A stretch of DNA of 64,000 bases from Algoriphagus lacus (GCF_003583985.1 NZ_QXML01000006.1:124001-188000), one strand, 5' to 3'. Positions 9,121 to 18,506 are shown, numbered from the stretch's first letter. The notes: generated by a model from the letters alone, not told the origin. Made by a program: numbers and translations.

Positions 9121-10500
9121 ATGACTTGGCAATTAATCAAAGACGCAATTCTGGGCAAGGAGCAGGATTTCACAAGCCTTCCACTAAGAACCGCAATTGT
9201 GGTTTTGGCGATTCCCATGATTTTGGAGATGATGATGGAGTCGGCTTTTGCAGTGGTCGATATCTTTTTCGTGGCGAAACTTGGTGAATATGCCATTGCC
9301 ACTGTTGGGCTTACCGAGTCGGTCATCGTTTTGACCTATGCGATTGGATTTGGAATCAGTATGGCGGGAACGGCTTTGATTTCCAGAAGATTTGGTGAGA
9401 AAGAGTATCACGAAGCAGGAACCGCCACATTTCAACTACTTATTGTTGGAGGTGTGATATCCATTTTTCTGGGAGTGGGAGGCTGGATATTCGCTGCTGA
9501 TTTGCTCCGAATTATGGGCGCAGAGGAAAGTGTGGTGCTATCAGGAACCAACTATGCGCGAATCGTTTTTGCCGGAAATACAGCCATTATGTTACTTTTC
9601 CTGATCAATGGTGCCTTTCGTGGTGCCGGTCAGGCTCACCTTGCCATGCGCTCGCTTTGGATTGCCAATGGCCTGAATATCGTCTTGGATCCCCTCTTGA
9701 TTTTTGGAATTGGTTCATGGGATGGATTTGGACTGGATGGGGCTGCCATAGCTACAACATTTGGTAGGAGCATTGGAGTGATTTATCAATTTTACCACCT
9801 GTTCAACGGGAAGCATAAGCTGAAAATCCTGAAGGAAAATCTTCATGTCAAGTGGGAAACAATCCGTAAAATCATAGACCTCTCCTTGGGTGGAATGGGT
9901 CAGTTTCTAATTGATTCCGTGTCTTGGGTGGCTTTGACCCGTATGAATGCAGAGTTTGGGTCGGCAGCATTAGCTGGCTACACTATTGCCTTCCGGGTAT
10001 TGATATTCACTATTTTACCAGCTTGGGGGCTGTCCGGAGCAGCAGCAACTTTGGTTGGTCAAAATTTGGGAGCTAAGGAACCCGGTAGGGCAGAAGAGGC
10101 TGTTTGGCTAACTACCCGGTACAATGTAATTTTCATGGCATCTGTCACCGGGATTTACCTCTTGTTTAATCAACAACTGGCAGGCTTTTTCACGGACATT
10201 CCGGAAGTAAGGGACGTTGCCGCACAGGGACTTTGGGTGATAGTTCTGGGGTATATCTTTTTTGCGGTTGGGATGGTATTGACTCAGGCCTTCAACGGTG
10301 CTGGAGATACTAGGACTCCGGCCTGGATTAACATCGGGGTTTTACTCGGGATGGAAGTGCCTTTGGCTTACCTTCTGGCTTTTACCTTTGATATGAAATA
10401 CCTGGGTATTTTCATCGCCATTGCAATTTGTCACTCCTTTCACGCCTTGGTTTCCCTTTATTTTTTCCGGAAGGGAAAATGGAAAACCATGAAAGTATAA
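9121..10500 (+). CDS. MATE family cation-coupled exporter
   Basis: Inner-membrane multidrug/metabolite exporter (NorM/DinF superfamily), about 12 hydrophobic helices in two halves. Family-like stretches: ILEMMMESAFAVVDIFFV in helix 1, GAFRGAGQAHLAM, and in the second half AFNGAGDTRTP. The open frame extends to 9064, but the extra 19 residues (MTFFKLNFPS...) are not typical. The ATG at 9121 (MTWQLIKDAILG) gives 459 aa and a normal amphipathic start. Converges on the CBS-domain gene with only 7 nt between stop codons. Confidence 0.92.
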   Translation: MTWQLIKDAILGKEQDFTSLPLRTAIVVLAIPMILEMMMESAFAVVDIFFVAKLGEYAIATVGLTESVIVLTYAIGFGISMAGTALISRRFGEKEYHEAGTATFQLLIVGGVISIFLGVGGWIFAADLLRIMGAEESVVLSGTNYARIVFAGNTAIMLLFLINGAFRGAGQAHLAMRSLWIANGLNIVLDPLLIFGIGSWDGFGLDGAAIATTFGRSIGVIYQFYHLFNGKHKLKILKENLHVKWETIRKIIDLSLGGMGQFLIDSVSWVALTRMNAEFGSAALAGYTIAFRVLIFTILPAWGLSGAAATLVGQNLGAKEPGRAEEAVWLTTRYNVIFMASVTGIYLLFNQQLAGFFTDIPEVRDVAAQGLWVIVLGYIFFAVGMVLTQAFNGAGDTRTPAWINIGVLLGMEVPLAYLLAFTFDMKYLGIFIAIAICHSFHALVSLYFFRKGKWKTMKV

Positions 10501-10507
10501 ATCACAT

Positions 10508-11785
10508 TTATTTATCTATTCGGGTCACCAGCAATTTATCTATTCGTTGCCCGTCTTTGTCTACCACTTCCAACTGGAGATTTTCTACGATGACTTTATC
10601 GCCAACTTCAGGAATACTGGCGCTTTTATGAATCATCAAGCCAGCTACGGTGGTGAAACCTTTGGTCTTCAGCAGGGTGTTTAACCCGAAGTATTTGATG
10701 AAATCAATGACGGCATACTGTCCGTCGACCAACCAGCTCGTTTCATCCCTCTGAGTGATTTGGTACTCTTCCTGGTCGATTTCCGTGGATTCTCCTACCA
10801 ATGCATCCATTACATCATCCATGGACACGATTCCCATGGTACTCCCGTATTCGTCAATTACAATTCCATAATGCATCCTTTCCTTTTTAAAAAGGTCCAT
10901 CACCTGATAAGCGAAGGAATTTTCATTGATGAAAAGGGGTTTTCTGGCGATTTCCTTGATTGAAAAATTTTCTTCCAAGCCTGGTCTGAAAAGATCCTTG
11001 ACCATCACCATCCCAATGATACTATCCAGGTCATCATTATCACAAACCGGGTATGCGGAGTGCTTTTCGGAGTTTATTTTTTCACGCACTTCCTCCCAGG
11101 AATCGCTGGCATTGAAATAGACCAAATCCGTGCGGTGAGTAAACAAAGTATTTATTCTTCTATCTCCAAGTTCAAAAACCCGCTCCACGATGTCCTGCTC
11201 TATATCCATGATTTCTCCGCCTTCAGCGCTTTCTTTGATGATCGCCTTGATTTCTTCCTCCGAAACCTTGGATTCAGAGGTAGTTTTGATTCCAAAGAGC
11301 TTAACCAGAAAATTATTGGAAACAGATAATAGCCAGACAAAAGGTGAGGTGATATTGGACAGGATGTTCATCGGCCTGGCAACAAACATGGCGATGGGCT
11401 CGGGAAAAGTCATTCCCAAACGCTTTGGAAACAACTCACCCAGAACAATGGAGAGGTAAGTGATCAGAAGTACGATAAGTCCGGTGGATATCGTGTGGGA
11501 ATAGGGAGCCAAAAATTCAATCCGTTGGATTTGAGCAGTAAGATCCGTTGTTAGATTTTCACCAGAGTACACCCCAAGTAAAATCCCGATCAAGGTGATT
11601 CCGATTTGTACAGTGGAAAGGAATTTGGTAGGGTTTTCAGCCAGTTCCAATGCGATTTTGGCATTTGAATTTCCCCGGCGCTTGGCATTTTCAAGTTTAA
11701 ACTTTCGGGAAGAAACCAAGGAAAGCTCAGACATGGCAAAGACTCCATTGAACAGGACTAATAGTAAGATGATAAGGAACTCCAC
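10508..11785 (-). CDS. CNNM/CorC-type membrane protein (DUF21 + CBS pair + CorC_HlyC)
   Basis: 425 aa. Residues 1-185 are the DUF21 transmembrane domain (about four helices; VLFNGVFAMSELSLVSSRK at the start). Residues about 200-325 are a CBS pair (VYFNASDSWEEV and MHYGIVIDEYGSTMGIVSMDD). The last ~85 residues are the CorC_HlyC FAD-fold-like domain. Members are linked to Mg2+/Co2+ homeostasis, often annotated hemolysins without direct evidence of haemolysis. Confidence 0.92.
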   Translation of the reverse strand: MEFLIILLLVLFNGVFAMSELSLVSSRKFKLENAKRRGNSNAKIALELAENPTKFLSTVQIGITLIGILLGVYSGENLTTDLTAQIQRIEFLAPYSHTISTGLIVLLITYLSIVLGELFPKRLGMTFPEPIAMFVARPMNILSNITSPFVWLLSVSNNFLVKLFGIKTTSESKVSEEEIKAIIKESAEGGEIMDIEQDIVERVFELGDRRINTLFTHRTDLVYFNASDSWEEVREKINSEKHSAYPVCDNDDLDSIIGMVMVKDLFRPGLEENFSIKEIARKPLFINENSFAYQVMDLFKKERMHYGIVIDEYGSTMGIVSMDDVMDALVGESTEIDQEEYQITQRDETSWLVDGQYAVIDFIKYFGLNTLLKTKGFTTVAGLMIHKSASIPEVGDKVIVENLQLEVVDKDGQRIDKLLVTRIDK

Positions 11786-11871
11786 TGTATATCGAGGGAA
11801 ATAGGTTCAGATCAATTTTTTTTAAAAATAAGGATTTCCAAAATCGAAAAGACAGGATCAAAAAGTATTAA

Positions 11872-11903
11872 AAGGAAAAAGGACAGCTTTTCGACTGTCC
11901 TTT
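11872..11903 (-). terminator. Terminator downstream of the 37-codon gene
   Basis: On the minus strand the stem aaaggacag / ctgtccttt is followed by TTTTTCCTTTT. Its position shortly after the small basic ORF supports that ORF being transcribed. Confidence 0.75.
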
Positions 11904-11940
11904 GGGTATGAAGAAGGCCGGTTGAATTATCCGGATCAGG

Positions 11941-12054
11941 TTAATCCCGATTTTTACTTTCTTTCTTTGCGGCTTTGGCAGCACGCTTTTCTTTTAACGT
12001 CTTGGTTGGCTTTGACTTATCGTCTTTCTTTTTGCCTTCGGGTTGTTTTGCCAT
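11941..12054 (-). CDS. 37-residue lysine-rich protein
   Basis: Read directly from the minus strand: ATG at 12054, TAA at 11941-11943. The product begins MAKQPEGKKKDDKSKP and ends KAAKKESKNRD; about half its residues are charged, mostly Lys. No signal peptide and no hydrophobic core, so probably disordered and nucleic-acid-binding if real. Support: an uninterrupted frame in an otherwise empty gap, strongly non-random lysine/alanine coding, and a terminator about 40 nt beyond the stop. Function unknown. Confidence 0.6.
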   Translation of the reverse strand: MAKQPEGKKKDDKSKPTKTLKEKRAAKAAKKESKNRD

Positions 12055-12142
12055 GATTGTGATAATTTTTTGAGTTAAAGGGAACTGGTCAACTATAAGT
12101 AAGATACTGATTTATGGTTTTGAAACTCCGCAGAAAGTCAAA

Positions 12143-12991
12143 TTAATTTTCATCCAAAACCCGAACACTTAAAATCCTCACTTGCGAAAGTGGTCGGTCC
12201 TGTTGGTTAGTTTCTACTGCAGCTATTGCATCCACTACCTCTATCCCTTCCAGGACCTCCCCGAAAACTGTATAATTCTGATCCAGGTGGGGACTGCCTC
12301 CGATCGATTGGTATACTTGCCGATGGACTTCGGGAATACGATATCGCTCAAAATTGGAATATCCTGCCACCATGTCATTTATCCGCTTGTCGAGCCGGTT
12401 AATTTCCAATGAGTCCTTGTTTGTGCGGGCAAGTTCCAATGAATCCAAAAGAGGCTTGTTAGCCGGATCATTGATGGCGTAATGCCTTGCCAAAAATTGG
12501 TTGATCCGGTTTTCGTTGTGCGTCAGCAAACTGTCGTTTTGAATTTTTCCTTGGACAATGTAAAACTGTGTACTGCTTGATGCCCGCTGAGGGTTATTGG
12601 TTCGTGCTGCCCCAAGTGCGCCCTTCTTGTGGTAAAGTGTGGGTACGATTTCCGCTGGAATCTGATACGGGAGATCCGAACTTCCCAATCGGGACAGAGA
12701 GTCGGCGTTTTTGCTTTGGATATCTCCTGCCTGGATCATGAAATCCTTGATCACGCGATGGAAAAGTAAGCTGTCGTAGGTTTTGTTTTCTATAAGTTTG
12801 AGGAAATTGTCCCGATGGAGTGGCGTCTCATCGTAAAGCAGGAGGACTATTCTGCCGTAATTGGTGACCATTTCAATCCGGACGGGCTGACCTTCGACTC
12901 TTTCCATTGATTTGGAAAGACCGTTTTTTTCTCCCGGCAGAAAAGAAGTCAAAAGCGGAATAAAGAGAAATAGGATGGATTTTAATGACAT
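12143..12991 (-). CDS. Exported cyclophilin-type peptidyl-prolyl isomerase
   Basis: Proline cis-trans isomerase assisting folding of exported proteins. The open frame reaches 13039, but the ATG at 12991 gives a normal signal peptide (MSLKSILFLFIPLLTSFLPG), so I chose it (282 aa). Cyclophilin motifs: LLFHRVIKDFMIQAGDIQ (active-site Arg/Phe), GALGAARTNNPQRASSSTQF and YTVFGEVLEGIEVVDAI. Between QFYIVQGK and YTVFGE there is an insert of about 80 residues, charged and helical, that classical cyclophilins lack. It likely shares a transcript with the cytochrome gene upstream. Confidence 0.92.
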   Translation of the reverse strand: MSLKSILFLFIPLLTSFLPGEKNGLSKSMERVEGQPVRIEMVTNYGRIVLLLYDETPLHRDNFLKLIENKTYDSLLFHRVIKDFMIQAGDIQSKNADSLSRLGSSDLPYQIPAEIVPTLYHKKGALGAARTNNPQRASSSTQFYIVQGKIQNDSLLTHNENRINQFLARHYAINDPANKPLLDSLELARTNKDSLEINRLDKRINDMVAGYSNFERYRIPEVHRQVYQSIGGSPHLDQNYTVFGEVLEGIEVVDAIAAVETNQQDRPLSQVRILSVRVLDEN

Positions 12992-13065
12992 GGATGAAGT
13001 ATTTCTAAAATTGAAATAACGAACAAAAATTGAAAACACACGACGATACTCAAGGAGGTAAGGAT

Positions 13066-13485
13066 TTACTTTTTCTCAATGGAAAGGACAAAAGCTGCCA
13101 TGGCTTTTGCGTCCTCCGGGTTAAGTTTGGGATGGGCACTCATAACCGGATAGCCCCAAGTGCCCGAGCCTCCGCTGATGATTTTTCTGGCCAAAAGATC
13201 TAAATAGACCTCTTGAACCGGATACCTTTTGGCAATATCAGAGAATGATGGCCCCTTGGCTTTACTTTCTTCTTTGTGGCACTGGTAGCAATCCGAATAA
13301 GCAACGAGGACTTCTCCTTTTTTGACTAAGCTGGAATCGACCGCTTCATCTCCTCCTGGAACAATGAAAAATTCCTTTTTCGCTTCTGTTCCCGACACAT
13401 TCACCATTTCCTTTGGATCTTTTTGAGCGCAAAAAGAATAAAGAAAGATGCAAGTAAGAATTGCCAGGATTGATCCGGGTTTCAT
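13066..13485 (-). CDS. Small c-type cytochrome lipoprotein
   Basis: Single-haem electron carrier in the periplasm/envelope, 139 aa. Signal peptide with lipobox-like FLYSFC. Haem motif CYQCH at about residues 67-71; the distal Met ligand is probably in GTWGYPVMSAHP, as in cytochrome c-551/c-552. The C-terminal helix LNPEDAKAMAAFVLSI is typical. Between a multispan membrane protein and a cyclophilin. Partner oxidase or dehydrogenase not identifiable. Confidence 0.88.
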   Translation of the reverse strand: MKPGSILAILTCIFLYSFCAQKDPKEMVNVSGTEAKKEFFIVPGGDEAVDSSLVKKGEVLVAYSDCYQCHKEESKAKGPSFSDIAKRYPVQEVYLDLLARKIISGGSGTWGYPVMSAHPKLNPEDAKAMAAFVLSIEKK

Positions 13486-13576
13486 GGGTTTGGAACTGAG
13501 TCGTAAAGTAAGATAGAAAAGAAACGACGATGCATGTAATTTCTTTTTCCAAATCGAGATGCTTAAAAAGTCAGCT

Positions 13577-14251
13577 TTATCCCATTAATTGATCCAAAAA
13601 TGCCTTCCAGGCTGCATTTTCCATTAATATCAAGGTAAAGGCAATCCCGAGTAGGATCAGCCCTGTCCCAATTTTGGTTGCGGGATGAATTTTCTTTTGA
13701 GCTTGGAAATCATGGACTCCCATCACTAAAACCAGCACAACCCAAAGCGGAACGGATAGGTATTGGTTGAGATTTAATCCCAGAATTATCCGACCAAGGG
13801 CAGGAAAGACAGCTGATAGACTCACGAATGTCATGTAGCGTTTGTGGTATTCAGCCCGGAAGCGATTCGTCCAGGCTAGGTAAAAAAGGATGATGAAGTT
13901 GATCAGGATAAAGGTGTTGATCGTGGAAAACACAAACCCATCCGGCCTGCTGTAATGGACCACACTCATCCAGATTCCGCTGACCACAATCCCCAAAGCC
14001 AAGAGTAGGCTGCTTTTCCCGAGGGTTTTATGAAGGGAGATGTTTCCCGATCTGATCAGATTGGATTGAATGACGATCAGGATGTACCACAGAAACATGA
14101 TCAATCCGTGGAGGTACACAATTCCGGAAGTAGGAGGCAGTTTATCGGGATGAACCAGGGCATTCAATCCAAATCCTCCAAAAACCAAGACAAGAATGAT
14201 CAGATGGAAATAAAAGTAAGAAGCAGGTCTGGATGAGGATAAAGTCTTCAT
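13577..14251 (-). CDS. Multispan membrane protein of unknown function
   Basis: 224 aa with about seven hydrophobic helices. His residues lie within or near helices (YFHLIILV, YLHGLIMFLWY, SLHKTLGKSS, VVHYSRPDG), an arrangement reminiscent of membrane cytochromes b, but I cannot assign a family. Lies upstream of a cytochrome c gene in the same direction, which fits an electron-transfer or terminal-oxidase-related role without showing it. Confidence 0.7.
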   Translation of the reverse strand: MKTLSSSRPASYFYFHLIILVLVFGGFGLNALVHPDKLPPTSGIVYLHGLIMFLWYILIVIQSNLIRSGNISLHKTLGKSSLLLALGIVVSGIWMSVVHYSRPDGFVFSTINTFILINFIILFYLAWTNRFRAEYHKRYMTFVSLSAVFPALGRIILGLNLNQYLSVPLWVVLVLVMGVHDFQAQKKIHPATKIGTGLILLGIAFTLILMENAAWKAFLDQLMG

Positions 14252-14424
14252 AGGCAGGTGTTTGATTGCTGAATTTAAAAATTATCTGAGATCTTAACAG
14301 CAAGGCTAGAATCGAAATAGAAACGGGTGGGATTTGTCAACAGTGAACTGTGAGCAACAGGAAAAATCGGAAGCCTATCCCTCTATAAAGAGGTGCAATC
14401 AGCTAATTGATAAATGGAAAAGCA

Positions 14425-14457
14425 AATAGCCGGAGGAGATTAACTCCACCGGCTATT
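14425..14457 (-). terminator. Terminator of the large cytochrome gene
   Basis: A 14-bp stem with one A-A mismatch (aatagccggaggag / ctccaccggctatt) and a 5-nt loop, about 70 nt past the stop at 14527; on the minus strand it is followed by TTTGCTTTT. Confidence 0.75.
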
Positions 14458-14526
14458 AACAGACGAATAATTATGATTAATCTATCCTGAAAATCCGATT
14501 TCCGATATCAGAAATCCAACATCAAT

Positions 14527-17187
14527 TTACTTCTGTTGCTCCAGGAAGGACACCAAGGACGCCAACTCTTCGAATGAAAGTGCATTGGCCAGGCCGGAAG
14601 GCATCATTGAGTTTTCCAGTTCCTTTCGTTCTTTGATGTTTTTCTTTTCAAGTTTGGTGGCATTTCCGGCGATATCCCGAACGGTGAGTTCCTGAGCCGA
14701 TTCACCGGTCACAAATCCCATGAATGTTCTTCCGTCGTTGGTTGTGACTTGTACAGAAGCAAAACCCTGAGAAATCGAAGCATTCGGTTTGAGGATGGAT
14801 TCCACTATCTGGTCGCGATTCATGATCGAACCGATTTGACCCATGAAAGGACCTTTCATAACCTGACCTTTTTCGATGCTGTGGCAGGCAATACATCCCT
14901 GACTGGTGAAGAGCGCTTTTCCTTTTACTGCATCTCCTTTAATGGAGGCCATGGCCAGAACCACGTCTTCGATGGAGGATTCACCTACCTGACCTTTTTT
15001 GTTCTTGATGGATTCCAGATCTACCGCTGCTTCCTCTACCACTGGAGCTTCAGATTCAGTTCCCAATTCTACAATTCCCAATCTCATTCGATCATTCAGT
15101 GCCGCAAAAAAGGCTTTTTTGGATTCTCCACCTGCGGTGAATTCACCCATCAGGAAGGATTTGATTTTTTCGGAAGCTTCCCAATCGATCGCTTTGTAGT
15201 ATGGGCCATGGGTATCTGGCCTGGTTCCCCACCACCAGCTGCCATCATAGGGAGCCTCTATTTGATAAATTCTGGATAGGGTAGTCAAAATTTCGTCCTT
15301 TTTCGCCTGCTCATCCGTGTCCTGATAGGAAGCAATTAACCCGTCGACGGCTCTTGTGTCATGCATGTAACGCAATGCCCAAAGGGCCAATTTGTATTGA
15401 TCGGAATCAAGAGCATCCACACAGGCTTCGACTGCATGGAGTTCCACCAATGCCTTTACGGCCAGATGGGGAAGTACAATTGCTGAATTTGGAGTGGCAT
15501 GTGGACCTTCGGTTCCTTTTTCAGGGGTTTTGGCCGATTCCGGAACCGCAACTTCCAAAAGCACATCAGCTGCTTCAGGATTTCCGATTCTTCCCAAGCC
15601 TACAATTGCCGCAGCTTGAACTCTTGGATTTGCATCCTTTACTGAGGAAGTATATAAGTCCACTGGGACTGCCTGAAGGCAGGTTTTGCGGTCTGCCATT
15701 GCCCGTAGGGCAAATTCACGGATTTTGTCTTCTTCACTCAGTTTGATGAGTTCTTCAACACCGGAGGCACAGGCTGCCTGGGCATAAGTGAAAATTCCGG
15801 CTACCCGAGCAGCGAGTGGAAGAGATTTGTCCTGTGCAATTTTCAAGGCTTCCACTGCAACTTCTTCCTTGGATCGGGTGAGCATTTCCTGTTGGGCATG
15901 CAAGCGGGTGACGGAATTGGTAGCTTTTAGCAATTGGGCCAACTCGCTGACTGAAGCAGCTTTTAGATCTGGGAAGGCCTCGTATTTCCAGTCTTTTGGA
16001 ACCACCCTAACCACGTAGCCTTTTTCAGGACTTCCCCGGTATCCAGCTCCATCCCAAGCAGAAAGGAACATCCGCCCGGAACCGTCCACATCCACATCCG
16101 ATATTTGGGACAGCTTAATGAATTCCTCATCTTTCTGGGTAAAACTCGGTCCATCCATGGTCACGCGGTGAATGTACAATTGACTTTTCCCCCAGTCTGC
16201 CATCATCGGAACCTGATTGTATTTCTGGGGCCAACGACTGTCGTCCATGAAATAGGAACCGGTGCCGGAGCCACCACCCAAATCTGCAAGAGCTGGAAGA
16301 ATTTCGTCCGTAAAGTTTTTAAACAGGCTTGGATACCCATATTCTGCGCTTTGGATGTGATGGATAAATCTGATGTTCCAGCCGCCACCGTCATTGGTAT
16401 TGCCTCTGGTGTAGATATTCATAAATGGATCAATGGCTACATCATAGATGTTTCTTGTGCCATGGGTATACACTTCCATTTCGGTTCCGTCGGGTCTCAC
16501 GCGAACAATTCCACCCCCGAGCATGGTCAATTTCTTTCCAGTCCGGTCCTCTGCATCATGAAATCCAAAATCTCCTACTGCTATGTAAATCCATCCATCG
16601 ATCCCCATTCGGATCCCGTTGGTAGAGTGATCAGTTCCACGGTCGCGGAGGTGTTTTGGTGAGCTTATACTTTTGATCAAAGGGTTACCCGGACCATCTG
16701 CGACACCGTCTTTGTTTTTATCCTCAAAGACAACCAAATCCATCCCGGAGGCCAGGCTGTCGGTGCCAAAGGTGGTGTGGAGAACAAAGACCTGGTCACC
16801 CAAAGCGATGATTCCTCTCGGATTGTCCACTTTTACAAATTCGGTATGTGAATCAAGGGTGCCGTCATGGTTACTGTCCACCAGTTTCACAATGCTGCCT
16901 TTTCCGGGTGTTTTACCCAGCGAACCGATCATATCGACCCCAACAAAAACTTCTCCCGTAGGTGCTACGGCAAGGCAGGATGGACTGGGCACTAAATCAG
17001 GCCCTGCAAAATTGGTAATCACAAGATCAGTGCTGTCCCGTTGGATGTTGTTTGGGTCGAGTCCCGGAGGAGAGAAGTACTCGGAGAGTTCACCAAGATC
17101 AGCTGTTTCGGATGGCTTGTATTTGGAACATCCAGCTAAAACAGAAATTGCCAACAGGCTCAATAGGGGAAGATGATTTTTATACAT
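14527..17187 (-). CDS. Large lipoprotein: dehydrogenase-like beta-propeller, HEAT repeats, C-terminal cytochrome c
   Basis: 886 aa of the membrane-bound dehydrogenase/haem-binding architecture common in Planctomycetes and Bacteroidota. Residues 1-20 are a lipoprotein signal (LLAISVLAGC). Residues about 50-390 form a six-bladed-propeller-like domain with PSPSCLAVAPTGEVFVG, GIDGWIYIAVGDFGFHDAED and GTRNIYDVAIDPFMNIYTR. About 400-650 are HEAT-like helical repeats. The last ~150 residues are a cytochrome c domain with CIACH and a likely Met ligand in VMKGPFMGQIG. Probably oxidises a sugar or alcohol in the periplasm and passes electrons to a soluble cytochrome; substrate unknown. Confidence 0.88.
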   Translation of the reverse strand: MYKNHLPLLSLLAISVLAGCSKYKPSETADLGELSEYFSPPGLDPNNIQRDSTDLVITNFAGPDLVPSPSCLAVAPTGEVFVGVDMIGSLGKTPGKGSIVKLVDSNHDGTLDSHTEFVKVDNPRGIIALGDQVFVLHTTFGTDSLASGMDLVVFEDKNKDGVADGPGNPLIKSISSPKHLRDRGTDHSTNGIRMGIDGWIYIAVGDFGFHDAEDRTGKKLTMLGGGIVRVRPDGTEMEVYTHGTRNIYDVAIDPFMNIYTRGNTNDGGGWNIRFIHHIQSAEYGYPSLFKNFTDEILPALADLGGGSGTGSYFMDDSRWPQKYNQVPMMADWGKSQLYIHRVTMDGPSFTQKDEEFIKLSQISDVDVDGSGRMFLSAWDGAGYRGSPEKGYVVRVVPKDWKYEAFPDLKAASVSELAQLLKATNSVTRLHAQQEMLTRSKEEVAVEALKIAQDKSLPLAARVAGIFTYAQAACASGVEELIKLSEEDKIREFALRAMADRKTCLQAVPVDLYTSSVKDANPRVQAAAIVGLGRIGNPEAADVLLEVAVPESAKTPEKGTEGPHATPNSAIVLPHLAVKALVELHAVEACVDALDSDQYKLALWALRYMHDTRAVDGLIASYQDTDEQAKKDEILTTLSRIYQIEAPYDGSWWWGTRPDTHGPYYKAIDWEASEKIKSFLMGEFTAGGESKKAFFAALNDRMRLGIVELGTESEAPVVEEAAVDLESIKNKKGQVGESSIEDVVLAMASIKGDAVKGKALFTSQGCIACHSIEKGQVMKGPFMGQIGSIMNRDQIVESILKPNASISQGFASVQVTTNDGRTFMGFVTGESAQELTVRDIAGNATKLEKKNIKERKELENSMMPSGLANALSFEELASLVSFLEQQK

Positions 17188-17504
17188 CGCAAAAATCCAG
17201 TTAGGTTATTTCAGGTTGGAATTTGGTGATTCCAGCCATGAATATATGGGATTCCCCGGGTGGAGTTTTCCTGTTTTCCATCAAACCATGAGTGTAATCG
17301 GTCAAATTTTGATGAATGGCTGATTTGGAGCGGCATTGCCATTGGTTTCGTTTACCTGTCGTTCCTTATTCCTATGGGGCCGTTTGTCATCGAAGTAAAT
17401 TTGAGGGTGAGAAATTTTTCGATTCTTCGAAAGGTGAAGTTGTAGGATAAATCGCCGAGAAACATTAGCAGTGAAATCGGGAGATTTAAAAGGGGGAAAA
17501 AAAT
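17188..17504. other. Gene-free interval
   Basis: About 317 nt between two minus-strand genes. It should carry the promoter of the large cytochrome gene near its left end. A 61-codon plus-strand ORF at 17260 has no family likeness. I see no repeat or RNA gene. Confidence 0.5.
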
Positions 17505-17535
17505 TGGCAAAAAAAACGCGGGGAATGCCCGCGTT
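17505..17535 (-). terminator. Intrinsic terminator
   Basis: An 8-bp GC-rich stem (aacgcggg / cccgcgtt) with a 5-nt loop; on the minus strand a run of T follows. It ends the small exported-protein gene at 17556. Confidence 0.88.
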
Positions 17536-17555
17536 GAATTTGTGAATTATGGAAT

Positions 17556-17873
17556 TTACTGGTTTACCACCACGTAGATACTTTGATTGTTGTGCTTTGC
17601 CAGCAATTCTGCCTGTTGGAACGTTTTTTCAAACTGATGCTTTACTTCAGATGGATTGCCGTAAAATTCGGCCACGATGCGTAGGTTTTTGTCCACCAAA
17701 GTGATGGTAGGAAGTTCTTTCAATTCTGAAATTTCGATTTGGTAGTTCATTTCTTCCAATTTCTGAGTTTCAGATGAAGTGGCTAATGCAAAGGGAAGTG
17801 TCCCCAGAAACAGTGCGGTAGATAACAGGATTGCCTTTGTGGAGATGCTGTTTTCTTTCAAGTTGGTTTTCAT
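17556..17873 (-). CDS. Small exported protein of unknown function
   Basis: 105 aa. A hydrophobic signal region (AILLSTALFLGTLPFALA) is followed by a mature part of ~70 residues: a beta hairpin (ITLVDKNLRIVAEFYG), a helix rich in charged residues and Gln (VKHQFEKTFQQAELLAKHN) and a final strand SIYVVVNQ. Bounded by its own terminator, so probably monocistronic. No family recognised. Confidence 0.65.
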   Translation of the reverse strand: MKTNLKENSISTKAILLSTALFLGTLPFALATSSETQKLEEMNYQIEISELKELPTITLVDKNLRIVAEFYGNPSEVKHQFEKTFQQAELLAKHNNQSIYVVVNQ

Positions 17874-18040
17874 AGTAGTTTAAATAAGTTGTATTGCTCA
17901 TCATAACGGATCCGCTTGGGGTAGGTTGTGATTTTTTCAAAAAAAACAGAAATATATTTTAAATACTCCCTTAAAAAATGACGATTGTTCTGAAAATGAA
18001 TTTTATGATCATCCAAACCATGATTTATTCTGATTTGGTT

Positions 18041-18400
18041 TCAGGCTAAATACGGCCCGTAGATTAAAATCGCAATAGCAAATGCTGTTAATGCTGCGAA
18101 AGTGACTGCCCCGGAGGCCACGTCTTTAATGAAGCCGATTTTGGTGTGATACTCAGGATGAATAAAATCACAGATTTTTTCCACGGCAGTGTTTAGACTT
18201 TCGATGGAGAGGACTAGCCCAATTGCCAAAAATTGCAAAGCCCAATCCACTCGGCTGAGATCAAAGTAAATTCCCAAGCCTGTAAAAATCAGTCCAATAA
18301 AAACCTGGGAAATGATGGCATTTTCGGTGGTCAGGAGCAGGAAAAAACCTTTTATCGCATACTTGATGCTTTTGATTCGACCAATGATAAATCCGGACAT
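18041..18400 (-). CDS. dgkA: Diacylglycerol/undecaprenol kinase family protein (DgkA)
   Basis: Small integral-membrane lipid kinase, 119 aa, three hydrophobic helices. The family core ESLNTAVEKICDF plus FIKDVASGAVTFAAL matches the catalytic Glu/Asn and Asp region of DgkA-type kinases. Gram-negative versions recycle diacylglycerol and Gram-positive ones phosphorylate undecaprenol; the sequence does not decide. Confidence 0.9.
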   Translation of the reverse strand: MSGFIIGRIKSIKYAIKGFFLLLTTENAIISQVFIGLIFTGLGIYFDLSRVDWALQFLAIGLVLSIESLNTAVEKICDFIHPEYHTKIGFIKDVASGAVTFAALTAFAIAILIYGPYLA

Positions 18401-18475
18401 GACAGTTGAATTTTGTTTTGAAAGAAAAATAGGGAAAAGCTCTAGGTTCTACTAGATTCCTGAAGGATGTTGCGA

Positions 18476-18506
18476 AAAATAAAAATCCCGGATTTTACCG
18501 GGATTT
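18476..18506 (-). terminator. Intrinsic terminator
   Basis: A 9-bp stem (aaatcccgg / ccgggattt) with a 6-nt loop; on the minus strand it is followed by TTTTTATTTTT. It ends the zinc-ribbon/YbjQ gene. Confidence 0.85.

Noticed and set aside
17260..17445. 61-codon plus-strand ORF in a gene gap
   Set aside because: No domain, no likely start context, no terminator and no codon pattern like the neighbours.
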